Assembly: GCA_031267115.1 (NCBI GenBank)
Contig: JAIRZS010000259.1
Coordinates: 1 to 20,733, forward strand
From: Treponema sp.
GTDB lineage: Bacteria > Spirochaetota > Spirochaetia > Treponematales > Breznakiellaceae
DNA: 20,733 nucleotides
Reading direction: 5' to 3'
Shown here: positions 6,781-13,007 of the stretch, piece by piece
Layout: the number at the start of each line of letters is the position of its first letter
Numbering within the stretch: the first letter of the stretch is position 1
Notes under the pieces: generated by a model
Databases searched by the model: none
Told to the model about the DNA's origin: nothing
Seen by the model: the letters and a program-made list of their open reading frames with translations, nothing else
Position numbers and translations under genes: made by a program

Positions 6781-6913
6781 GGGCGCATCCGCGGGCCGTC
6801 CTGCCCGCGGACCGGGCTTTGCGGGGTTCCGCTCCGCTCCATTCTTTGCGCCCGGCGGCGCAAAGAACGCTCTAGACCCTTCGGGTCTTACGCGCCCCTC
6901 CAATCCCTTGCGC
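6781..6913 (+). repeat. Folded intergenic element, copy 2
   Basis: It opens with GGGCGCA one base after the DUF4340 stop codon and closes with CAATCCCTTGCGC, so GCGCA (6783-6787) can pair with TGCGC (6909-6913). The first hairpin has arms TCCGCGGGC (6788-6796) and GCCCGCGGA (6803-6811). It is followed by the shared joint CCGGGCT. The second half differs in sequence from copies 1 and 3 but again forms perfect hairpins: TTCTTTGCGCC (6842-6852) with GGCGCAAAGAA (6857-6867), and AGACCC (6874-6879) with GGGTCT (6883-6888). It sits between convergent genes and could end transcription from either side. Confidence 0.7.
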
Positions 6914-6928
6914 GGCACTATACGGAGG

Positions 6929-6968
6929 TTTTACCGCAAAGTCGGAAAAGTCAAAGAAGTTGAAAGAG
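6929..6968 (+). repeat. Degenerate ACCGCAAAG-type repeat, copy 2
   Basis: This purine-rich stretch (TTTTACCGCAAAGTCGGAAA, then AAGTCAAAGAAG units) is a close relative of 330-370. It begins 15 bases after the end of the folded element, in the same orientation as at the first site. Confidence 0.5.
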
Positions 6969-7009
6969 TAGGGATAAGCATCCCCCCTCATTAGTTGAAT
7001 TTGAGTTAG

Positions 7010-7744
7010 CTAGGAAAACGGGATCTGTACGGCGCGTTCGAGGTCCTCCGCCCTGTTGATGTTGAAAAACATCGCCCCGCCGCCGAAACGCCGCGTTGTC
7101 TCCGCGCCGATTACGCGCAGGCGGAGGCGGTCGAGAACCATGCTGATTTTGTACTCGCCTTTAAGCAGGGCCTCCCTTACGGGCGCTTCGCAGCTTGCGG
7201 AATAAAAGGCGTTGAACGGCTCATAAAGGCCGTCCTCGCGGCGGGCAAGGCAGACGTCGCAGCTTTCCCGCGCCAGAAGTTCCCGCATATAGGCGATGTA
7301 ATCCCCGCTGATAAAGGGCATGTCGCAGGCTGTTACGTAAAGGTAGGCGCTTGAACAGCGGCGCAGCCCCTGGTAGATGCCGGCCAGGGGGCCGCCGCCT
7401 ATTTCGTCGCGGAGGACGGGGACGCCGAACGGCCCGCTGTTGCCGTTGTCGTTCGAGGACACCAGCACTTCGCCGAACAGGGAGCGGAGTTCGGCCAGAA
7501 GGCGGCCGAAAACCCTTTCCCCGTTAAGCTCCAGGTTTTTCTTGTCGTAGCCCATCCTGGAACTCTTTCCGCCGGCCAGGATCAGCGCGCTGTCCGCAAG
7601 GCTAATGCTAATGCGCGGCCCCCCGGTAGCTTGTGTGCAAAAGTTCGTGGGCTTTATGGCTGTTGGGCTTTTCCAGGTATTCTTCGTAGATCTTTTTAAT
7701 GGCCCCGCTTTCGTGGGATTTCCGCCTGGGAAGCGCCTTGTCAT
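7010..7744 (-). CDS. mobA: Molybdenum cofactor guanylyltransferase MobA
   Basis: Transfers GMP from GTP to Mo-molybdopterin to give the guanine dinucleotide cofactor used by FDH-H. The nucleotide-binding start LILAGGKSSRMGYDKK, then GGGPLAGIYQGL, VTACDMPFI with the metal-binding Asp, and an EPFNAFY segment identify MobA. It closes the HDCR-type operon, which makes sense because FdhF needs this cofactor. The start is uncertain. The only in-frame ATG is at 7744, which puts 137 bases of overlap onto hydA and adds about 50 residues (MTRRFPGGNP...) with no family resemblance. Conserved sequence begins near 7600, where the only candidates are ATT codons at 7612 or 7606; the first overlaps the hydA TAG. 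No Shine-Dalgarno sequence is clear at either place. Confidence 0.88.
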   Translation of the reverse strand: MTRRFPGGNPTKAGPLKRSTKNTWKSPTAIKPTNFCTQATGGPRISISLADSALILAGGKSSRMGYDKKNLELNGERVFGRLLAELRSLFGEVLVSSNDNGNSGPFGVPVLRDEIGGGPLAGIYQGLRRCSSAYLYVTACDMPFISGDYIAYMRELLARESCDVCLARREDGLYEPFNAFYSASCEAPVREALLKGEYKISMVLDRLRLRVIGAETTRRFGGGAMFFNINRAEDLERAVQIPFS

Positions 7745-8984
7745 GCTCGAAGATGGCCCGGCGGCGGCCCGCGTAGGCCCCGGCGGTATCGCTGTTGTCC
7801 AGGAGTTTCGGCTGCCCGCCCCCGGAAACGCAGCCTTCGGGGCAGGTCATCACCTCGATAAAGTGAAGGTCCAGGGTCCCGGCCTTGAGCTGTTCCAGTA
7901 CGGGTTCGGCGTTTTTAAGGCCTGTCACGATTCCTACCTTGAGGGTAAGGTCCCCGGCCCTGATCTCGGCGGTGCGGAATCCTTCGGTGCCCCTTACCGG
8001 CAGGATATCCACCGCGTCTTCGCCCAGTTCCTTGCCGGTGATAAGGGTATAGCCCGTCCTGATTGCCGCCTCCATGACGCCGCCGGTAACGGCGAAGATG
8101 GCCCCGGCGCCGGTGTACTCGCCCATCGGGTCGTCGCAGCCTTCGTCCGGGAGGCCGGTAAAATCAATGCCGGCGTTCCTGACAAGCCAGGCGAGTTCCC
8201 GCGTGGTAATTACGAGGTCGATGTCGCGGCAGCCCGAGCCGTTCATCTCCTCCCTGTCCGCCTCAAAAGCCTTGGCGGTGCAGGGCATGACCGAAACGCT
8301 ATAGATACTGGCCGGGTCCACATTGCAGATCTTCGCCCCGTAGGTTTTAAATACCGCCCCGGCCATTTGCTGCGGGCTTTTGCAGGTGGAAAGGTGTTTG
8401 GTGTAATCGCCGTAGTTGTTTTCCATGTACTTTACCCAGGCCGGGCAGCAGGAGGTAAACATGGGAAGCACGCCCCCGTTCGAGACCCTTTCCACCAGTT
8501 CGGCCGCCTCCTCCATGATGGTAAGATCGGCGGAGAAATTGGTGTCGTAGACCCGGTCGAACCCGATGCGCCTGAGCGCGGCGGCCATCCTGCCGGCGGA
8601 CAGGGTTCCGAAGGGAAGGCCGAAATCTTCCGCCAGGGCCGCCCGGACCGCCGGGGCCGCCTGGACCATGGTAAATTTGGCGGGGTCTTTCAGGGCGGCT
8701 ATCAGGCCGGCGATACGGCTTGTATTGTAGGCGGCGAACAGCGGTTCCGTTACGGTGTCGGGGAGTTCCCTTTCGCCGCGCTTCCTGTTGTAGAATTCTA
8801 TCCCGTGTTCCAGGACGGAAGCATAGGATTTGCACTTCTGCACGCACTGGCCGCAGTACACGCAGCGCTCGGCGGCGATCTTCTGTTTTTCGCGGGCCAT
8901 GCCTTCGATCGCGTATACGGGGCAGACCTTCGAGCATTCCTGGCAGCCGGTACAAAGATCCGGGTCTATATTGATGATGGGCAT
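7608..8984 (-). CDS. hydA: [FeFe]-hydrogenase catalytic subunit, HDCR HydA2-type
   Basis: A 458-residue cytoplasmic iron-only hydrogenase. Two [4Fe-4S] ferredoxin motifs open the protein (Cys11, 14, 17, 21 and Cys41, 44, 47, 51). The H-cluster motifs follow in order: FTSCCPAW with Cys179/Cys180, VMPCTAKAFE with Cys235, and EVMTCPEGCVSGGGQP with Cys381 and Cys385. All H-cluster ligands and the proton-relay Cys are present. The C-terminus keeps the small-subunit-like SHESGAIKKIYEEYL...LLHTSY tail. There is no N-terminal [2Fe-2S] or NuoG-like domain, so it is a compact form suited to ferredoxin partners. The ATG at 8984 follows AAGGAGG by 6 bases and overlaps the upstream stop as TAATG, so an upstream extension of the frame is excluded. 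In HDCR this subunit splits H2 for CO2 reduction; the reverse direction is also chemically possible. Confidence 0.95.
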   Translation of the reverse strand: MPIINIDPDLCTGCQECSKVCPVYAIEGMAREKQKIAAERCVYCGQCVQKCKSYASVLEHGIEFYNRKRGERELPDTVTEPLFAAYNTSRIAGLIAALKDPAKFTMVQAAPAVRAALAEDFGLPFGTLSAGRMAAALRRIGFDRVYDTNFSADLTIMEEAAELVERVSNGGVLPMFTSCCPAWVKYMENNYGDYTKHLSTCKSPQQMAGAVFKTYGAKICNVDPASIYSVSVMPCTAKAFEADREEMNGSGCRDIDLVITTRELAWLVRNAGIDFTGLPDEGCDDPMGEYTGAGAIFAVTGGVMEAAIRTGYTLITGKELGEDAVDILPVRGTEGFRTAEIRAGDLTLKVGIVTGLKNAEPVLEQLKAGTLDLHFIEVMTCPEGCVSGGGQPKLLDNSDTAGAYAGRRRAIFEHDKALPRRKSHESGAIKKIYEEYLEKPNSHKAHELLHTSYRGAAH

Positions 8985-9574
8985 TATTTTCCTCCTTCTC
9001 CCTGTACTCCTTGTACGGCGGGGCCTGCGGCGGCCCCGGCTGTACTGAGCGCAAGCGCCCCCATGGATTCCGCGGCAAGCCGCCGCTTTTCCTCCAGCTC
9101 GGCGGCGGCGTCCACCACGCGCAGCGCCTTGCCGGGGCAGGTTTCCACGCAGGCCTGGGAATCGCGCCCGGTATTGGCGCAGAGGTCGCACTTGAATACC
9201 GGGCCCGCGCCGGCGGCCAGAGACAGCAGATTCTGCGGGGCAATGGAGATCGCGCCGAAAGGGCAGGCAAGGGCGCAGTTCCTGCACCCTATGCACCGGC
9301 TGCGGTTTACCAGCACGGCCCCGTCCCGCCTGAACAAAGCCCCGGTAAGGCAGGACCGGAGGCAGGGCGCGTCCTCGCAGTGGTGGCACTGGACGGGCAT
9401 GGAAAGCGTTTCGGTACGCACCAGGAACAAATTCGGAATTAAGGGCGATGTTACCGCGCCGGCGGTCCTGGTATTCTTTTTTTCATGGGCCGCAAAACAA
9501 GCCGTTTCGCAGGCCCGGCAGCCTATGCACTTTTCGCTGTCGGCCAGCACAAAGCACGTTCCCGCTTCACTCAT
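8984..9574 (-). CDS. HycB-like four-cluster ferredoxin, second in operon
   Basis: A 196-residue electron-transfer subunit with four [4Fe-4S] motifs in the HycB/HydN/DmsB arrangement: CIGCRACETAC, CHHCEDAPCLRSC, CIGCRNCALACP and CDLC-x9-CVETCP. The last about 45 residues form an alanine-rich, probably helical tail (AAAELEEKRRLAAES) without cysteines. In the HDCR of T. kivui the HycB subunits build the electron-conducting filament, and a C-terminal helix of one HycB takes part in that assembly; whether this tail does the same is an inference. AGGAGG precedes the ATG by 6 bases, the start overlaps the previous stop as ATGA, and the stop overlaps the hydA ATG. Its place next to hydA suggests that it delivers or receives electrons at the hydrogenase side. 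Confidence 0.88.
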   Translation of the reverse strand: MSEAGTCFVLADSEKCIGCRACETACFAAHEKKNTRTAGAVTSPLIPNLFLVRTETLSMPVQCHHCEDAPCLRSCLTGALFRRDGAVLVNRSRCIGCRNCALACPFGAISIAPQNLLSLAAGAGPVFKCDLCANTGRDSQACVETCPGKALRVVDAAAELEEKRRLAAESMGALALSTAGAAAGPAVQGVQGEGGK

Positions 9575-9855
9575 AACATTCCTCCTGTCAGCAAAGGCAG
9601 CGCCAATGCCGCTTTTATCTGTTTTTGTTCCGCGCCTTCAGGCCCGGCTGCCAGCTTTTCCGCCGCGTTCGGGCAGGAGGCGATACAGCCGGGCATACGG
9701 TTCCCGTCATACTGCCCGCAGCCCGCGCACTTCCGCGTTTCCACCAGAATGTCGCCGCAGACGGGCACAATGGCCCCGTTGCCGCAGAAAACTTCGCAGC
9801 GGCTCTGTACGCAGGCCGTACAGCGCACAAGCAGCGGATCGGCGTCACCGTTCAT
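9571..9855 (-). CDS. Small cysteine-rich protein, half-HycB-like
   Basis: A 94-residue protein placed between the two HycB-like genes. Its cysteines form CTACVQSRCEVFC (C-x2-C-x4-C-x3-C) and CAGC-x10-CIASCP (C-x2-C-x10-C-x3-C). These spacings match the second and fourth cluster motifs of its two HycB neighbours rather than classic ferredoxin motifs, so it looks like half of a HycB carrying two [4Fe-4S] clusters. The C-terminal 30 residues (EKLAAGPEGAEQKQIKAALA) are probably helical. It starts 27 bases after the upstream gene's stop without a clear Shine-Dalgarno sequence, and overlaps the next gene as ATGA. I do not know a named family for it. An additional electron relay or an assembly piece of the complex are both possible. 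Confidence 0.75.
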   Translation of the reverse strand: MNGDADPLLVRCTACVQSRCEVFCGNGAIVPVCGDILVETRKCAGCGQYDGNRMPGCIASCPNAAEKLAAGPEGAEQKQIKAALALPLLTGGML

Positions 9856-9882
9856 AGCGGTAGATTTAGTCCGGTCAAGGTA

Positions 9883-10401
9883 TTAGGCCAGGGAAGCCGC
9901 GACAGCGTTTCTGCGCTTTTCGGCAATACTGCTGTTCAGGGCTTCCTCAGTAACCAGTTCCAGGGCGTCGGTGGGGCAGACCTTTACGCAGGAAGGGCGG
10001 TCCGACACGCCCGCGCAGAGATCGCACTTGCTGGCGGTTTTCCGGGGCGTGCCGTCGGGGAGCAATTCCCCGGTCTCCACGATTTCCACCGCCCCAAAGG
10101 GGCAGGCTATAACGCAGTTCTTGCAGCCTATACACTTCTTTGCGTTAATGGCGACCCTGTTTTCCTCGATACTGATAGCGCCCGAAGTACAGGCCTGTTT
10201 GCAGGCCGCGTTCTCGCAGTGGCGGCAGTGAATGGGGGCGCTCACCCGCGCGGTCTTTACCATAAAGAGCCTGGGGTTAAAGTTATAGCCGTCAGGATCG
10301 ATCTCGAAGATGCGCTTCCCCTCGTGGGCTACCACACAGGCAATCAGGCAGGTTCTGCACCCGATACAGCGCTGCGGGATTGCTTTGACAAACTGGTTCA
10401 T
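9883..10401 (-). CDS. HycB-like four-cluster ferredoxin, adjacent to fdhF
   Basis: A 172-residue iron-sulfur subunit with four [4Fe-4S] motifs: CIGCRTCLIAC (12-22), CRHCENAACKQAC, CIGCKNCVIACP and CDLC-x8-CVKVCP. This layout is that of HycB/HydN-type partners of FDH-H. The start overlaps the fdhF stop as ATGA and has GGAGAG a few bases upstream, so it should be made in step with FdhF and is the likely direct electron partner of its N-terminal cluster. The C-terminal tail is shorter than in the second HycB-like protein. The two are clearly paralogous but not a recent duplication, since only the cluster motifs and a few flanking positions agree. Confidence 0.9.
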   Translation of the reverse strand: MNQFVKAIPQRCIGCRTCLIACVVAHEGKRIFEIDPDGYNFNPRLFMVKTARVSAPIHCRHCENAACKQACTSGAISIEENRVAINAKKCIGCKNCVIACPFGAVEIVETGELLPDGTPRKTASKCDLCAGVSDRPSCVKVCPTDALELVTEEALNSSIAEKRRNAVAASLA

Positions 10402-12581
10402 GCTGACTCTCCGTCTTCTATATGCATACGCTTCCGTATGTCCGCGTAGCGCCGTTTAACCTCTTCCTCCGCCCATTTCTGATCGGGAATCTTTTCGATG
10501 CGGGCGGCGCAGTATTTATATTCCGGCGTCCGGCTTGCCGGGTCAAGGGACGAAATGGTCAGCTCGTTACAGGCGCCTATCCACCACTGGTATGTCATGT
10601 ATACCGCGCCTGTCTTTACGCGGGCAGTCGGTTTGGCCCGGGTATACGCAAAGCCCCTTTTCGAAATGATCTTTACAATATCGCCCTCTTTTACGCCGAG
10701 CTGTTCCGCCTGTCCGGGGGACATTTCTACCCAGCCCGGCTCGTCCTCAAGGCTGCGGAGCAGGCGGCAGTTGCCCGTCATCGTGCGTACCGAATAATGG
10801 CCGACTTCGCGCACCGTGCAGAGCGTCAGCGGGAATTCGTTGTTTTCGATCTCCGCCGGAGGGTGGTAGGGCGAAGTTTTCAGGATGCCGATGCCGTCCG
10901 GCGTGGCGAATTTACCGCCCGCGTGCAGGAACATGGTCCCTTTGTCCTCCGGGCCTTTGTCCCAGCAGGGCCACTGCACGCTGCCCTGCCGCTCTATCTT
11001 TTCGTAAGTCGCCCCCCTGAATTTCGGGCAGAGGTCTATCATCTCGTTCCAGATTTCTTCCGTGTTGTTGTAGCGCATCTTGTACCCCATCGCCGTCGCG
11101 ATAAGGCAGGTAATTTCCCAGTCCGTCTTGACATTGCCCGCCGGCTCCAAAACCTTGCGGAAGCGCTGGAAGCCGCGATCGGAACTGGTGTAAACCCCTT
11201 CATGCTCGCCCCAGGCGGTAGCCGGCAGTATCGCGTCCGCGTATTCGCAGGTCTTGTTCCAGAAAATGTCCTGGACCACGACAAAGTCTATCATAGCCAG
11301 CGACTCGCGCATTTCCTCAAGATCCGGGTCCGACTGGCCGGGATCTTCGCCCGTAATATAGTACGCGTGGAGGCGTTTCGCGGGATCGCTTTGGCGCTGG
11401 ACAAATTCCGGCACCCGGGTAAGCTGGATACCCGCTTTGTCGTCGAGCTTCACGCCCCAGGCCTTCTCGAACTTGGCCCTGATTTCAGGATCGGTAACAT
11501 TCTGGTAGCCCGGATACACATCGGGCAGATCGCCCATGTCGCAGGTACCCTGCACATTGTTCTGGCCGCGTACCGGGCCCGTACCGCAGGCATAATGCCC
11601 GAAATTCCCGGTAAGCATCGCGATACTGCAAAGGCACTTTACCGCCTCGACCCCCTGCGAAAATTGCGTTATTCCCATACCCCACAGGATCACCGAATGT
11701 TTGGAACCCGCGTACTTCCGCGCGGTAAACCGTATGTCCTCAGCCGAAAGCCCCGTAATACCCGCCGCGTATTCCGGCGTATAGTCCTTGACAATCTCCC
11801 AGAATTCGTCAAACCCCTTTGTATGCTCCCTGACAAACTCCCCGTCCGTCAGGCCCTCGCTGATAATCACATTTGCGAGCGAGTTCGTCAGCGCCACATT
11901 GGTGCCGCCCTTTAACTGCAAATGCAGATCGGCGATGCGGGCGGTTTCGGTGATGCGCGGATCGGCGCAGATAATGCAGCAGCCCTTCTCTTTTGCCCGC
12001 ACAATGCGCCGCGCGACAATAGGGTGGGAAGCGGCAGCGTTGTAGCCTATATTGAAAATAACCTCGGCGTCCTCGATTTCGGGGATAGAGAGCGACATCG
12101 CGCCTTCCCCTATTGTCTGCCGCGACCCGGCGACGGACGCCGCGTGGCAGATGCGGGCGCAGTGGTCAATATTGTTCGTGCCCATCACGGCCCGGGCGAA
12201 TTTCTGGGTAATATACCCCGCCTCGTTGCCCGGCCCCCGTGCGGAAGCGGCGGCCAGAAACGCGCCCGGCCCCCACTTTTCCTTTATCTTTTTTAAATTA
12301 TCCGCCACAAAATTAATGGCTTCGTCCCAGCCGGCAGCTTCGAGGGGCGATCCCTTGCCCCCCCTGCGGATCATCGGTTCCCGCAGCCGCCTGGTAAGTA
12401 TCTGGGGATCGTTCAGAAAATCCCAGCCGTACCAGCCTTTAAGGCAAGCCTTGCCGTCGTTGGTCCTGCCCTTTACCGGATGAACGTCGAGTATCTTGTT
12501 TGCTTCCGGGTCTACCGTAAACAAAAGCTGGCATCCCGATCCGCAATAACAACAGGTTGTCTGGACCTCTTTTACTGCCAT
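10398..12581 (-). CDS. fdhF: Formate dehydrogenase H, cysteine type
   Basis: A 727-residue molybdenum- or tungsten-bis-MGD formate dehydrogenase that interconverts CO2 and formate. The N-terminal [4Fe-4S] site is Cys10, Cys13, Cys17 and Cys46, followed by the electron-transfer Lys in CLKG (48). The active-site motif CARICHAAS places Cys145-His146 where Escherichia coli FDH-H has selenocysteine140-His141. The codon is TGC, so this is the selenium-independent form. The catalytic Arg lies in GTGPVRGQNNVQG. No signal peptide is present, so the enzyme is cytoplasmic. A modest Shine-Dalgarno sequence (GAGAGG) precedes the ATG. It is the first gene of the operon with two HycB-like proteins and HydA, which fits HDCR. 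Formate-hydrogen lyase without membrane subunits is the alternative. Termite-gut treponemes are known to carry Cys- and Sec-type fdhF genes. Confidence 0.95.
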   Translation of the reverse strand: MAVKEVQTTCCYCGSGCQLLFTVDPEANKILDVHPVKGRTNDGKACLKGWYGWDFLNDPQILTRRLREPMIRRGGKGSPLEAAGWDEAINFVADNLKKIKEKWGPGAFLAAASARGPGNEAGYITQKFARAVMGTNNIDHCARICHAASVAGSRQTIGEGAMSLSIPEIEDAEVIFNIGYNAAASHPIVARRIVRAKEKGCCIICADPRITETARIADLHLQLKGGTNVALTNSLANVIISEGLTDGEFVREHTKGFDEFWEIVKDYTPEYAAGITGLSAEDIRFTARKYAGSKHSVILWGMGITQFSQGVEAVKCLCSIAMLTGNFGHYACGTGPVRGQNNVQGTCDMGDLPDVYPGYQNVTDPEIRAKFEKAWGVKLDDKAGIQLTRVPEFVQRQSDPAKRLHAYYITGEDPGQSDPDLEEMRESLAMIDFVVVQDIFWNKTCEYADAILPATAWGEHEGVYTSSDRGFQRFRKVLEPAGNVKTDWEITCLIATAMGYKMRYNNTEEIWNEMIDLCPKFRGATYEKIERQGSVQWPCWDKGPEDKGTMFLHAGGKFATPDGIGILKTSPYHPPAEIENNEFPLTLCTVREVGHYSVRTMTGNCRLLRSLEDEPGWVEMSPGQAEQLGVKEGDIVKIISKRGFAYTRAKPTARVKTGAVYMTYQWWIGACNELTISSLDPASRTPEYKYCAARIEKIPDQKWAEEEVKRRYADIRKRMHIEDGESA

Positions 12582-12598
12582 AAAGAACCTCTCTGTTT

Positions 12599-12628
12599 GT
12601 ACTATTCAGCCGGGAGGCTAAAGCCCGC
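12599..12628 (-). repeat. GGGCTTTAGCC-type dispersed repeat, copy 2, in fdhF leader
   Basis: Read on the minus strand it runs GCGGGCTTTAGCC, TCCCGGCTGAATAGT, AC, and so matches 88-118 in order and in the tail CTGAATAGT. It ends 17 bases before the fdhF ATG, just upstream of its Shine-Dalgarno sequence, so it is part of the fdhF leader. The hairpin GGCTTTAGCC is shorter than in copy 1. Confidence 0.55.
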
Positions 12629-12717
12629 GCCTGTCTGCGGGGCCGTATCCCAAACCGGACAATTTGGAACCGGCCCTGTCCCGGAAGCCCGCGAAATTCC
12701 CCTCTTAAAATCCGGGC

Positions 12718-12747
12718 TTGCAAATTTTTGGAATTGGTATGTATAAT
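12718..12747 (+). promoter_or_regulatory. Candidate promoter of the Moco operon
   Basis: TTGCAA (12718-12723) and a perfect TATAAT (12742-12747) are spaced by 18 bases. Transcription would begin near 12754 and give a leader of about 250 bases that includes the whole folded element at 12831-12988. Confidence 0.5.
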
Positions 12748-12771
12748 GTGTAAATTCACTGATTTTTACAA
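12743..12771 (-). promoter_or_regulatory. Candidate promoter of the fdhF operon
   Basis: On the minus strand TTGTAA (12771-12766) and CATTAT (12748-12743) are spaced by 17 bases; TATACA (12745-12740) is an alternative -10 with a 20-base spacer. The -10 overlaps the TATAAT of the opposing promoter, so polymerase could hold only one of them at a time. The leader to fdhF would be about 155 bases. Confidence 0.4.
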
Positions 12772-12830
12772 TATAGTGTGCGTATCGGGACCAGTCAATG
12801 AAAAATACAGCAATCTTTAATTCGGAATTT

Positions 12831-12988
12831 GGGCGCATCCGTGGGCCTTCCTGCCCTCCGGGCAGGAAAGCCCACGGACCGGGCTATCCGCTCCAACAAA
12901 AAACCAAATTTTCGGGAGGAGTTTCGCTCCGCGAAACTCCGGAAACAAAAGGCCTTAAGGTTTTTTGTTCCGCTTCTATCCCTTGCGC
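12831..12988 (+). repeat. Folded intergenic element, copy 3, in Moco operon leader
   Basis: It opens with GGGCGCA (12831-12837) and closes with TATCCCTTGCGC (TGCGC 12984-12988). The first stem is long: TCCGTGGGC plus CTTCCTGCCC (12838-12856) pairs with GGGCAGGAAAG plus CCCACGGA (12860-12878) with one bulge. The joint CCGGGCTATCCGCTCC follows. The second stem uses the same arms as copy 1, AACAAAAAACC (12895-12905) and GGTTTTTTGTT (12959-12969), but its loop holds an extra hairpin GGAGTTTCGC-TCC-GCGAAACTCC (12918-12940). It ends 19 bases before the GTG at 13008. Confidence 0.75.
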
Positions 12989-13007
12989 GTTTTAGCCGCC
13001 GCTTTCC

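Larger units (their letters stand above)
12582..13007. other. Divergent control region between HDCR-type and Moco operons
   Basis: These 426 bases separate fdhF (minus) from the cofactor operon (plus) and hold no credible gene. From left to right they contain the fdhF ribosome binding site, the repeat at 12599-12628, an inverted repeat AAGCCCG (12685-12691) with CGGGCTT (12713-12719), an AT-rich segment with overlapping candidate promoters (12718-12771), and the folded element 12831-12988 directly before the first cofactor gene. A loose dyad GTGTAAATTCAC (12748-12759) straddles the start-site area and could be an operator; the match to any known regulator is not good. No molybdenum-cofactor riboswitch is recognisable. 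Confidence 0.6.

Noticed and set aside
8984..9389. Upstream extension of hydA to 593 codons
   Set aside because: The extension reads through the hycB-like gene in another frame. The ATG at 8984 has AAGGAGG at ideal spacing and starts directly before the first ferredoxin motif.
7605..9857. 750-codon plus-strand open frame opposite hydA and hycB
   Set aside because: It lies antisense to genes with clear catalytic motifs, has no recognisable motif or ribosome binding site, and long antisense frames are expected in GC-rich genes.
10422..11915. 497-codon plus-strand open frame opposite fdhF
   Set aside because: The minus strand carries all FDH-H motifs in order. The antisense frame is rich in Arg, His and Pro with no domain, a typical shadow.
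12140..12165. Selenocysteine (TGA) at the FdhF active site
   Set aside because: The codon at the active-site position is TGC on the minus strand and the frame needs no recoding, so this is the Cys form.
12754..13007. Molybdenum-cofactor riboswitch in the Moco leader
   Set aside because: The leader is long and structured, but its folds are those of the repeat family also found far from Moco genes. I could not match the conserved Moco RNA core.
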